19,315 nt of DNA from Bacteroidales bacterium GP3 (GTDB lineage Bacteria > Bacteroidota > Bacteroidia > Bacteroidales > Muribaculaceae). Positions 8,626-16,652 of the stretch are shown here, in pieces (the stretch's first letter is position 1; the number at the start of each line of letters is the position of its first letter). A program made the position numbers and the translations under genes. The notes below the pieces were generated by a model. The model did no database searches, was not told the DNA's origin, and saw only the letters and a program-made list of their open reading frames with translations. Where the stretch lies: the NCBI GenBank assembly GCA_001701075.1, contig DAAK01000199.1, forward strand, positions 17,340-36,654, read 5' to 3'.

Positions 8626-10737
8626 TTACCAGCCAGGGTTTTGGATAAGACCGTAGCCCTTGTTAACCTCATCTTGTGGGAATGGCATCATCAACCATTT
8701 AAGCACAGCTGGATTATTCTGATCCTTGGCATAATCCCAAAGCACGCGTTTGCCCTGGAAGAGTTCGAAGAACTCATATTCGAAACGTGAAGGCTCGAGC
8801 ATTCCGCCATCTTTATCATCGCCAAACCAAGGTGCGTTACGACGTACCCACTGGTTCTGGGCATTCTTGATCAAACGGAATGTAGCCATGCCATGGAGTT
8901 GCTTTGTCATCCAATCCGTACGTTTGCGACGGATCATATCTATGTAGCGGGCATTTGTCATACCGAGCTCACAAGCACGTTCACGAAGAATTTCCTCGAT
9001 AAGGTTTTCTTTATTGTTCTTAAGATCTAACGAAGTGTTGCAAGTGACAATGCCTTTGAGACCTACGCGAGAGCGGATAAGGTCGACCTGAGCGATTGCA
9101 TCTTCAAGTCTTCCGCATTCTGCCAGACATTCTGCATACATAAGAATCATATCAGGAATTGTCAGGACATTCCAATGCATATTTGGATCACGCCACCATT
9201 CAATACGGTTAAGCACATATTTATAAGCACCAAAACCTGTAGGACAGTAGGAGGTAAGTGACTCCGTCAGAGTATTGTCGGTAGGATGTTTTACACACTG
9301 TTGAGCCTGCTGTCCGCCTACCCAAGTTTCCAGAACATTTCCTGAGCTCTTGCCGTCGGTGGATTTCAACGCGAGGTTTTCAAGTGTTCCTGTTACAACT
9401 GCATTCTCATATAGGCGAGGGTCGCGAGAAGCTGACTTATTGAAGCCACCACGAACAGCCTTATATGTGTAGAAAAGCTTGTCATTGTCGGAAGCGCCAC
9501 CTTTCCCATCAAGGCAAGTGTAGACTTCCCAAGTCACGCCATCAGTATCCTGATATGTCTTGGATTCATCCTTTTTGAAATCGGAGTCATGCTTGAATGG
9601 TTTTCCGTCGCTCCAAGGGAACATCTCTATGTATTCCAGAGAAGGAGAGTGTCTCAGACGATTAACTCCATTCTCAGTCCAGTTCCAAGAAAGCCAAGAG
9701 TAAGCACCCTGTGTTCCAAATATTCCAGCCACTTTTGTCCAATGGATATTTTCGGGACTGTCATCATACATATAGCCACGGCGATAAGCCAAACGGTATC
9801 CATCGCAGTTTTTTGTTTCGGCTTGCATCAGATGGTAATACTCACCATTACTTCTGTTTTCTTCCCAGAAATCTTCGAAAGCCTGGAGAGCACGCTGCCA
9901 GCGAGACTGGTCGAAGCTGCCATAACCTACAAGATTTTTCTGCTCTGCTTCAGTGGAGCCTCCAAAATATGGAGCACCATTGTAGAGAGGTGATGCGGCA
10001 AGCCAGAGCACCTGAGCTTTGAGTGCCATCACGCCGGCTTTTGTCCAGCGACCTGTCTGCAAGGAGTTGGAGTCTGCGTCATTGCCACTATACGACCAGT
10101 AAAGATTATCTTTAGCCTCGTCACACCATCTTACGATAGCATCGACAGTCTCTTCAAATGTTGCACGTTCACCAATGCCTCCATTGGCATCATTTATAGT
10201 GTTTTCGATGATGGGAAGACCACCATAATGTGGAAGCAGAACTGAGTATGCATATGCCTGAAGAGCTTTAGCCTGAGCTACTATGTAGTCTTTCTTCTTC
10301 TGATCCAATCCTGGAGTGCGATCAATATTTTCCTTGATGACTGAAACAAGATGGACAGTCTGCCAAACATTGTCGTTTGAGAAAGAGATTAGTGGATCTT
10401 CCTTAGAAGAGAATGTAGCAGTATAATATGATTGCCAAACTTTTGGACTTGACCAGTGAAGTTGGTAAAGGTCGGTCAGGGCATCAAGCTTGCCATTATA
10501 GAGGCTGGCTGCTTGATTCTTGTTAGAATTATATGGAAGACCGTAATATTGCTTATTGTAAATATTGGTCAGTAATTGGTTGACATAATCGGGGTTGGCG
10601 AATATACTGTCAAGATTCGTCGAGCCGCCGGGAGCCTTGTCAAGGAATGCGTTTCCAAACTGCACCTCATCCGTACAGCCGGTAACAGCCAAACCTGCCA
10701 ATATCATTGCGAATATGCTGTGAAATGCTTTCTTCAT
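8626..10737 (-). CDS. RagB/SusD family surface glycan-binding lipoprotein, long form (first pair)
   Basis: Surface lipoprotein partner of susC-1. The ATG at 10737 is preferred over the in-frame ATG at 10755: it is preceded by an AAGGA-like ribosome site, it yields a compact signal peptide, and it makes the gap to susC-1 27 bp, the same as the next junction. The resulting 703-residue protein has the lipobox VTGC with cysteine 21, followed by Thr-Asp-Glu. The SusD fold is shown by the N-terminal helical repeats (an ALQAYAYSVLLPHYGGLP segment), the DMILMYAECLAECG helix, the AIAQVDLIRSRVGL segment, the EEILRERACELGMTNARYIDMIRR region and the terminal NPGW. It is about 100 residues longer than many family members, with extra loops in the middle that may shape a larger or branched ligand site (inference). 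Confidence 0.95.
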   Translation of the reverse strand: MKKAFHSIFAMILAGLAVTGCTDEVQFGNAFLDKAPGGSTNLDSIFANPDYVNQLLTNIYNKQYYGLPYNSNKNQAASLYNGKLDALTDLYQLHWSSPKVWQSYYTATFSSKEDPLISFSNDNVWQTVHLVSVIKENIDRTPGLDQKKKDYIVAQAKALQAYAYSVLLPHYGGLPIIENTINDANGGIGERATFEETVDAIVRWCDEAKDNLYWSYSGNDADSNSLQTGRWTKAGVMALKAQVLWLAASPLYNGAPYFGGSTEAEQKNLVGYGSFDQSRWQRALQAFEDFWEENRSNGEYYHLMQAETKNCDGYRLAYRRGYMYDDSPENIHWTKVAGIFGTQGAYSWLSWNWTENGVNRLRHSPSLEYIEMFPWSDGKPFKHDSDFKKDESKTYQDTDGVTWEVYTCLDGKGGASDNDKLFYTYKAVRGGFNKSASRDPRLYENAVVTGTLENLALKSTDGKSSGNVLETWVGGQQAQQCVKHPTDNTLTESLTSYCPTGFGAYKYVLNRIEWWRDPNMHWNVLTIPDMILMYAECLAECGRLEDAIAQVDLIRSRVGLKGIVTCNTSLDLKNNKENLIEEILRERACELGMTNARYIDMIRRKRTDWMTKQLHGMATFRLIKNAQNQWVRRNAPWFGDDKDGGMLEPSRFEYEFFELFQGKRVLWDYAKDQNNPAVLKWLMMPFPQDEVNKGYGLIQNPGW

Positions 10738-10764
10738 GATTTTTCCTTTTTTCATTGATTTGGT

Positions 10765-13700
10765 TTAGAATCCTATCTTCAAGCCGGCAGTATAAGTGCG
10801 GGTAAGAGGATAGTCCGGTGATGCGCTTGCGCGGTTTTCCGGGTCACCCCATTTATATTTTGAAATAGTGAAGAGGTTGTAAGCACTCAGTGAGAGCTGA
10901 AGCTGACGTATGCCAAGTTTCTTCATCCAAGGCATGTTGAAATCATATGCTATCTGAGCAGACTTACAGCGGAAGTAGCTTGCATCCTTTTCCCAGAGGG
11001 TAGAACCTGCATACGTGTGCTTTGTATATGCGAGAGTAGGACGTGGATATTCTGCATTTGGATTTTCTGCGGTCCAACTGTCTTCAAGATGAGTCTTGAG
11101 AAGGCCACCCTTACCGTCACCGGCAGCATTATGGAATGGCTGTTGGAATGCTCCACTGATGCTTCTTGTCACGTCCCAAGCGCTTGTGAATTGCAAAGCA
11201 AGGCTGAGGCCTTTCCAAGTGCCACCAAGATTAAGGCCGGCAATGAAGCGTGGATCATCTGTCTTGCCAAAGTCAAGGCTATAGTCGTTGCCATCGATCT
11301 TTCCGTCGCCGTTGAGGTCAACGTAGATCGGGTCGCCAGGATTCAGTTTGTCGTTCGGTTTGAGCTGTGATGGAATAGGAGTTCCGTATTCTGCCTGATA
11401 TCTTGCATCGGCAGTCTCGTCGTAATAACCCCAGAAAAGGAGCTGAGAACGGGCGCCGATACGATGTCCAGCAGTCTTTTGGTAATCATAAGTCTGAGGA
11501 GCCTGTCCGTCCTGGATAATCTTATTGTCGTTGTATGAAAGATTGAAGCGTGCATAGTAGCTGAAATCTTTCCCTGCGAAGTCATTCCAACCTACAGAAA
11601 GTTCCCAACCCCAGCTGTCTACGATACCATAGTTGGTCATCGCCGGAGTATAACCGAGGATTGTGGAAGCGTTATAGTTTTGGAGAAGGATGTCTGTACG
11701 ATGCTCCTTATAGTAGTCGAAGCTTGTCTTCAGACGGTCGTTGAAGAACTGGATGTCAACTGCATAGTTCTGCTTGACAGCCTTTTCCCAAGTCAGGTTT
11801 GGATTGTTTTTCTGCATTTCCCAAGCACCCGGCTGAGTGGCATAGCCATTGTTGCCGGTACCGAAGTTGTAGCCATAAGGATTTTCGCCGTCAGGGCGTT
11901 CGAGAAGTGCGCCACCATTAATCCCAAATGGGTCTGAAAGATACATGAATCGACTACCACCTACCTTGTCATTACCTACTTTACCGAGTGTAGCACGGAA
12001 TTTCATGAACGACAGGTAGGGTTGCAGTCCTTCCATAAATTTCTCATTAGAAATTACCCAACCGATAGAGCCAGCGGGGAAAGCACCGAAACGTTTGCCG
12101 GGAGCGAAGTTCTCTGAACCATTATAGCCAAAGTTGACCTCTGCGAGGTAGCGGTTGTCATAGTCGTAAGTGACACGTCCCACGAAGCCTACATATCCGC
12201 GTGCGATGTCGGAGTAAGTCTTGGGATAATATTCTTTGCTCTGATTGTAGAGAGCAAGAGCCGTAATGTTGTGATCACCAAATTCACGGTTCCAGTTGAA
12301 AGCTGCCTCTAAATACCAGTTACGCCATTTGCTTGTCATGTTGCCTGGCTCTGAGTATGATGGAGCATCTTCGAAAGTATTGGTAAGGAACTCCATTGTT
12401 CCGTCAGGCATCATTTTCGGAGTCACTGTAGCTGCAGAAGCTGTGATGGTCTTTTGCTGACTGAATCCACTATTATATGAACCTTTTACATGGAATAGAA
12501 GATTCTTGGTGATGACATCAAGTTTCTGTTTCAGGATAACGTCGGTATTAATAGTGTTAGCAGTGCTATGATATGCACCGGTCTGGTAGGTGACATAAGT
12601 CATAGGGTCGCTGCCTACGAATGGAAGCGTCACTGAATGAGGATTACCCTCTGCGTCATATTCGATATTATAATCGGCATCTGTATTTACAGAGATGTAT
12701 CTACCCTGATCATCGAAACCTGGAGACGAGAAAGGAGTTGCACCATAGATGGCTTTCACCATACCTGCAGCACCTTGTCCAGTACGAGGTTTAGCGGAGT
12801 TGTCGATTTTTCCTGCAATATTTATACTGACATCAGTGGTAGGAGTGACCTTTATGTCAAGATTTGAACGATAGTTGAAACGATTGTAACGGTAGTCAAA
12901 TGCATAGTCGTTGCGTCCAAACTGATCGAAAATACCATCCTGGCTGAAGAAACCTGCGGATACGAAGTATTTTACCTTGTTGTTACCACCAGATATGTTT
13001 ACATTATGCTGCTGCTGGAAAGTGACTTTCTTAAAGATGTAGTCGGTCCAGCGCATATTCGGGAAGCGGATCTTGTCGGTATACTTGTCTGATGTAAATC
13101 TCGAGATAATTTCTTGAGAGAAAACATCGCTGCCACCGTCGCTTCGGCTCATGTAGTTGTAGAAATCTGCATACTCAACAGAGTTGGCCATTTCGATGAG
13201 CTTTGTTGGAGACTGTCCTGAGAAGTTGAGCGATACGTCGATTTTTGCCTTCCCCTCTTTACCACGCTTTGTAGTCACGAGGATAACGCCGTTAGCACCG
13301 CGGACACCAAACACTGCAGTAGCGGATGCATCCTTAAGCACTGAAATAGATTCGATTTCATTAGGGTCTATGTCCCACATGTCGCGTTCCACACCGTCGA
13401 CCTGGATAAGAGGCTTGGAGTCAACCCAAGTGGCTTTACCACGGACGAAGATATCAGCTGCATCAGAACCCGGCTCTCCGGAATACTGCACGGTAGACAC
13501 ACCGGATAGCTGACCTGAAAGGACGTTTGTGACTGAGCTGACCGGCGTACGGGTAAGATCTTCATTTTTAATTGAAGAAATAGCACCGGTTTGAGATACT
13601 TTCTTCTGCACACCAAACGCAACGACTTCGACGTCCTGAAGCATGTTGGAAGATTCTTTCAAGACAACTTTCATGCCGTCTTTAGCTGGAACTTCTGCGG

Positions 13701-13980
13701 TCTCATAACCTACATAGGAAATGACCAGCTTAGCGCCCGGTTTACATTTGATGGAGAAGTTACCGTCGAGATCAGCAGATGTTCCGTTGGTGGTCTTAGC
13801 AACCATAACGGTGGCACCGATTAGAGGCTCGCCTTGATCGTCGACAACAGTACCTTTCACCACCGTCTCCTGTGCTGACACAGCCAGCGACACAAAGAGA
13901 CACAATAAGGCCACTACGAGCCGACTGCCTCTCTGCATTCGTTTCAATACTGACAAAACTTGATTGTTTTCGTATTTCAT
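10765..13980 (-). CDS. SusC/RagA-type TonB-dependent outer membrane transporter, full length (first pair)
   Basis: TonB-dependent importer of oligosaccharides, first gene of the four-gene transport operon. It is 1071 residues. The signal peptide is hydrophobic from 20 to 35 and ends AVSA (cleavage near 36); an internal ATG at residue 15 would also keep a signal peptide. The N-terminal extension, a carboxypeptidase-regulatory-like beta domain, spans 40-108 (VKGTVVDDQGEPLIGATV, SYVGYE). A TonB-box-like VEVVAFG lies at 117-123. The plug spans about 127-240, with LIQVDGVERD, SISVLKDASATAVFGVRGANG and VTTKRG. The barrel includes the DLNGDGKIDGNDY insertion and ends GLKIGF. The partner SusD begins 27 bp after its stop. 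A leader of about 170 nt precedes it, with a -7 match but no -33 element. Confidence 0.97.
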   Translation of the reverse strand: MKYENNQVLSVLKRMQRGSRLVVALLCLFVSLAVSAQETVVKGTVVDDQGEPLIGATVMVAKTTNGTSADLDGNFSIKCKPGAKLVISYVGYETAEVPAKDGMKVVLKESSNMLQDVEVVAFGVQKKVSQTGAISSIKNEDLTRTPVSSVTNVLSGQLSGVSTVQYSGEPGSDAADIFVRGKATWVDSKPLIQVDGVERDMWDIDPNEIESISVLKDASATAVFGVRGANGVILVTTKRGKEGKAKIDVSLNFSGQSPTKLIEMANSVEYADFYNYMSRSDGGSDVFSQEIISRFTSDKYTDKIRFPNMRWTDYIFKKVTFQQQHNVNISGGNNKVKYFVSAGFFSQDGIFDQFGRNDYAFDYRYNRFNYRSNLDIKVTPTTDVSINIAGKIDNSAKPRTGQGAAGMVKAIYGATPFSSPGFDDQGRYISVNTDADYNIEYDAEGNPHSVTLPFVGSDPMTYVTYQTGAYHSTANTINTDVILKQKLDVITKNLLFHVKGSYNSGFSQQKTITASAATVTPKMMPDGTMEFLTNTFEDAPSYSEPGNMTSKWRNWYLEAAFNWNREFGDHNITALALYNQSKEYYPKTYSDIARGYVGFVGRVTYDYDNRYLAEVNFGYNGSENFAPGKRFGAFPAGSIGWVISNEKFMEGLQPYLSFMKFRATLGKVGNDKVGGSRFMYLSDPFGINGGALLERPDGENPYGYNFGTGNNGYATQPGAWEMQKNNPNLTWEKAVKQNYAVDIQFFNDRLKTSFDYYKEHRTDILLQNYNASTILGYTPAMTNYGIVDSWGWELSVGWNDFAGKDFSYYARFNLSYNDNKIIQDGQAPQTYDYQKTAGHRIGARSQLLFWGYYDETADARYQAEYGTPIPSQLKPNDKLNPGDPIYVDLNGDGKIDGNDYSLDFGKTDDPRFIAGLNLGGTWKGLSLALQFTSAWDVTRSISGAFQQPFHNAAGDGKGGLLKTHLEDSWTAENPNAEYPRPTLAYTKHTYAGSTLWEKDASYFRCKSAQIAYDFNMPWMKKLGIRQLQLSLSAYNLFTISKYKWGDPENRASASPDYPLTRTYTAGLKIGF

Positions 13981-14149
13981 GATTAGTAGAATGTGGTTAG
14001 TTATTAATTGTTGTTATTTGATTTAATGTTTGTTACGTTCACAATTATATTTGTTGTTTGAATTGTTAGGTTAAATTAGCTGGGCATAAATCATGTCGGA
14101 AAGTGTCAAAATCCAACAATAATTCATACCCTATTGTCTCAATTAGCTA

Positions 14150-14157
14150 CAAAGTTA
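14150..14157 (-). promoter_or_regulatory. Candidate -7 element for the susC-1 operon
   Basis: TAACTTTG on the minus strand matches the Bacteroidetes -7 consensus TAnnTTTG. No TTG occurs at the expected 19-21 bp upstream; that region is only A and T rich. A missing -33 element fits a PUL operon dependent on an activator such as a hybrid two-component regulator or an alternative sigma factor, neither of which is encoded in the window. Confidence 0.45.
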
Positions 14158-14288
14158 CAAATTTTTTTATAAATACTTATAATTTTTAGTAAAAAAATCT
14201 TCAGTTCCTCATTTTTAACATTTCAGAATTTGGGATAGAAAGCTCAACTGAGAAAGAGTTGATGAAGATAAAATCTTGAAATTTTAAT

Positions 14289-14323
14289 AAAAACGAGAGG
14301 CGTGCCATGAATTATGACACCCT
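14289..14323 (-). terminator. Probable terminator after the GH28-like gene
   Basis: On the minus strand, 11 bp after the stop, AGG-GTGTCAT pairs with ATGGCAC-G-CCT (14298-14323) across the 5-nt loop AATTC. The stem has one bulged G and one G-T wobble, and is followed by CTCGTTTTTATT. It is weaker than the other terminators in the window but sits where one is expected, so read-through into susC-1 is possible. Confidence 0.5.
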
Positions 14324-14334
14324 ACTATATTTTA

Positions 14335-15744
14335 TTATTGGATTTGACCTTTTAGGTTATGGACATCGTCGCTGGCCACTATTGCAGGACGATAGTCTGC
14401 TTCTCGGACAGACATTTTGACATTATTGAGAGTCAGACCATCTACATGTCGTACGAAAAGTCCCCACGCTGGGAGTTCTCCAAACATATGAAATTCGGGA
14501 TATGCATCTATCTCTTCCGGAACAGCATTATATCGGTAAGGGCCAATATAAGCCATACCCTTTGTTCCACGTCCGGGATATGATATTGTGATATTTTCCA
14601 AAGTCACATTCTTTACAAGATGTCCTGGAATTCCGGTTATGCTCGAAGGAAACGGGTTGTGGATTGTGTTGATATCCGGCCCACGTAGGTCATAGCCGGC
14701 ATCTGGTCGACCAAATGGAACGTCGCAACTAAGATTGCGTATAGTCACATTAGAAAGGTACCCCGGTTTCTCACCGCGTCTATGTCCAAGACGGATAAAG
14801 AATGGATTACCCGTATTGACGGCTGTTATTGAATCTACAATCACATTTTCAAGCACAGCTCCATCTACTGTCTCCAAAGCAATAGCCGACCGGAAAGTAT
14901 CGCGCACCTTGATATTTTTTATCGTTATATTGCGAAATCCGCCGAATGATTCAGTTCCCATCTTCAGTGCATTTGCGCTGCTTGCAATCCGGCAATCAGA
15001 AATATAGACATCTTCATTACCATCTTCCGAGTCAAAAGATTTAAGCACGATCCCATCATCTGCAGAATTAATATCGCAACCGGTTATCACGACATGATGG
15101 CAATCTGCCACATCAATACCATCATTATTCCAATATGCCCTATTAATAAAGTTGATATTCTTGATTGTCACATAGTTGCATTTATTTAATGAAAAACCCC
15201 AGCTTGCCGAAGATCGAAGACTGACATCTTCCACCAATAAGGAATCTACAGATTCAAAATCAAGCAATTTAGGACGCAATGCCGGACGCATACGGCGGGT
15301 ATTGTAGTTAGGGTCTATCCGCTCCCCAATATGGTGAAGGCTATCAATTGCAAGGGCAAGATCTAATCCTCGTCCATCTATGGTGCCTTCACCTGTGATA
15401 GATATATTCCGTGCATCACTCGCCACTATAAGAGCAAACTGTGGTTTGGAGCATTTATCAGATACACCTCCGGCAATATCATCTTTCGTTTCGATGTATC
15501 CGTCATAATCGTAAGGATTGACACTTCCTAAGATCACAGCATCTTTTTCAAGATGTAAATTCACCCCAGACTTCAAGCGAAGGGTACCAGTCACATATTC
15601 ACCTTTGGGAATGACAAGAGTGCCGCCTCCTTCTATAGCTGCAATAGAATCTATTGCCGATTGAAAGGGACTGACAGCCCAACTAACAAAAGTGGATATA
15701 CTTAATGAAGAGAGTAGTGCAATCAACACTGCTATTTTTCTCAT
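14335..15744 (-). CDS. GH28-like pectin hydrolase (parallel beta-helix), atypical active site
   Basis: Secreted right-handed beta-helix protein of the polygalacturonase/rhamnogalacturonan hydrolase family, 469 residues, with a Sec signal peptide (MRKIAVLIALL, cleavage near residue 23). The N-terminal entry is family-typical: GGGTLVIPKGEYVTGTLRLKSGVNLHLEKDA (40-69). Of the four GH28 signature motifs, I see NNDGID (206-211, the NxD motif) and DDGIVLKS (229-236, the double aspartate). At the third position, where Gly-His-Gly is usual, it reads ANALKMGTES (257-266); at the fourth, where Arg-Ile-Lys is usual, it reads RSAIALET (285-292). The three acidic residues needed for inversion may still be present. 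It has its own promoter and is divergent from the plus-strand genes. In this neighbourhood a role in releasing galacturonate from RG-I oligosaccharides is plausible; altered specificity or loss of activity cannot be excluded. Confidence 0.85.
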   Translation of the reverse strand: MRKIAVLIALLSSLSISTFVSWAVSPFQSAIDSIAAIEGGGTLVIPKGEYVTGTLRLKSGVNLHLEKDAVILGSVNPYDYDGYIETKDDIAGGVSDKCSKPQFALIVASDARNISITGEGTIDGRGLDLALAIDSLHHIGERIDPNYNTRRMRPALRPKLLDFESVDSLLVEDVSLRSSASWGFSLNKCNYVTIKNINFINRAYWNNDGIDVADCHHVVITGCDINSADDGIVLKSFDSEDGNEDVYISDCRIASSANALKMGTESFGGFRNITIKNIKVRDTFRSAIALETVDGAVLENVIVDSITAVNTGNPFFIRLGHRRGEKPGYLSNVTIRNLSCDVPFGRPDAGYDLRGPDINTIHNPFPSSITGIPGHLVKNVTLENITISYPGRGTKGMAYIGPYRYNAVPEEIDAYPEFHMFGELPAWGLFVRHVDGLTLNNVKMSVREADYRPAIVASDDVHNLKGQIQ

Positions 15745-15770
15745 AATGTATGGTTTGCCTTATTGTTATG

Positions 15771-15801
15771 CAAAATTAATAATAATATTGCAATCTGTCA
15801 A
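15771..15801 (-). promoter_or_regulatory. Bacteroides-type promoter for the GH28-like gene
   Basis: On the minus strand a -33 TTG (15799-15801) is followed by exactly 20 bp and TAATTTTG (15771-15778), matching TAnnTTTG. It leaves a leader of about 20 nt before the ATG at 15744. The gene can therefore be expressed without the susC-1 promoter. Confidence 0.65.
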
Positions 15802-15864
15802 GAAGAAAAGTGCATCATAAGTCTCCAGTCACATTAATTACAACAAGGGTCAAATAAAATAAGG

Positions 15865-15912
15865 GGACAATTGGGGGACATCGTAAAATTCATCCAATTT
15901 TTGGACAATTTT
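15865..15912. repeat. Inverted and direct repeats in a divergent intergenic region (possible operator)
   Basis: AAAATT-CAT-CCAA (15885-15897) and TTGG-AC-AATTTT (15901-15912) form an imperfect 28-bp inverted repeat around TTT. GGACAATT also occurs twice in direct orientation, at 15865-15872 and 15903-15910, 38 bp apart. The element lies upstream of both divergent genes, as an operator would. The sequence is AT rich, so a chance origin is possible. Confidence 0.3.
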
Positions 15913-16039
15913 ATACTTGCAAATTGAGATTATCAATTGTTATATTATTCGAATCACAACATTAGACGCAGTAAGCATATGTTCACATTAATATAGAATG
16001 AGCATGAAGCTGGACTTGTATGATGATTTATAAATTAGT

Positions 16040-16648
16040 ATGAAAAACATGATTATGGAAAAGAAGATTGATGGTATGCTGACGCATGCCGAAAATGCAA
16101 TTTTGGTGATAGACATGGAGAATGATTTCGTTCTCCCTGACTCGCCTATGAAAGTAGCGGGAGCGTATGCCACACTCCCTGCAATAAAGAAGTTTTTGGA
16201 CTATGGACGCTCCAACGACTGGGCAGTCATATATATTTACCGCATCCATAGGATTTCAGGCGTTGATGCGGAATTATTCCGTCGTCATTACTTTGAAGAA
16301 GGGCATCCGTTCTGTATAGCCGGAACCAAAGGAGCGGCAATTCCCGACGAGATAGCACCTCAACAGGGTGACATCTCAATCACTAAGCAGCGTTTCAGCG
16401 CATTCTTCGGGACAGACCTTGATATAGTGCTTCGAGGCCTGGGCGTAAAGAATGTCTATCTGACAGGAACACAATATCCCAATTGCGTTCGTTCAACAGC
16501 GGTAGACTCAATGAGCCTTGACTATAACACCACTGTAGTGACCGACTGCTGCTCTGCAGCAACAGAAGAAGTGGCAAATGCCAATATCACAGACCTCCGC
16601 AATATGGGAATACCTTGTATACAATCAACTGAAATTATAAAAAGCTAA
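16040..16648 (+). CDS. Isochorismatase-like cysteine hydrolase
   Basis: Cytoplasmic hydrolase of the isochorismatase superfamily (nicotinamidase, N-carbamoylsarcosine amidase and relatives), 202 residues, no signal peptide. The family triad is visible: Asp25 in LVIDMENDF, Lys116 in ITKQRFSAF and Cys149 in GTQYPNCVRSTA, with the usual spacing. The C-terminal VVTDCCSA segment (167-174) is also standard. The first ATG is used here; ATGs at 16049 and 16055 are possible, and no strong ribosome site decides between them. Only 4 bp separate its stop from the next start, so it is co-transcribed with the flavin-reductase-like gene. The cysteine nucleophile indicates an amide- or imide-type substrate rather than isochorismate itself, but the actual substrate cannot be read from sequence. 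Confidence 0.92.
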   Translation: MKNMIMEKKIDGMLTHAENAILVIDMENDFVLPDSPMKVAGAYATLPAIKKFLDYGRSNDWAVIYIYRIHRISGVDAELFRRHYFEEGHPFCIAGTKGAAIPDEIAPQQGDISITKQRFSAFFGTDLDIVLRGLGVKNVYLTGTQYPNCVRSTAVDSMSLDYNTTVVTDCCSAATEEVANANITDLRNMGIPCIQSTEIIKS

Positions 16649-16652
16649 GAAA

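Larger units (their letters stand above)
13981..14334. other. Intergenic region: leader and promoter of the susC-1 operon, GH28 terminator
   Basis: No gene is supported here. Reading on the minus strand from the GH28 stop, it holds a probable terminator (14289-14323), an AT-rich stretch, a -7 promoter match (14150-14157) and then about 170 nt of leader up to the susC-1 ATG at 13980. A 6-bp inverted repeat (14244-14249 with 14257-14262) lies upstream of the -7 element, but it is too short to interpret. I see no riboswitch or tRNA fold. Confidence 0.6.
15745..16039. other. Divergent intergenic region between the GH28-like and isochorismatase-like genes
   Basis: This 295-bp region has no supported gene. 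It holds the GH28 promoter on the minus strand (15771-15801) and an imperfect inverted repeat with flanking direct repeats (15865-15912). For the plus-strand gene I found only TATACTTG (15912-15919), one base off the -7 consensus and without a -33 TTG, so its promoter remains unassigned. Confidence 0.6.

Noticed and set aside
10738..10755. Upstream ATG as start of susD-1
   Set aside because: It adds only MKKGKI, while the ATG at 10737 has a purine-rich ribosome-site-like sequence just before it and gives the same 27-bp spacing as the next gene junction. It cannot be fully excluded.
14244..14262. Short inverted repeat TCAACT/AGTTGA as a terminator
   Set aside because: The stem is only 6 bp with no T-tract on either strand, and a better hairpin lies closer to the GH28 stop.
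15912..15919. TATACTTG as promoter -7 element of the isochorismatase-like gene
   Set aside because: One mismatch to TAnnTTTG, no TTG 19-21 bp upstream, and an unusually long leader of about 120 nt; not strong enough to list as a promoter.
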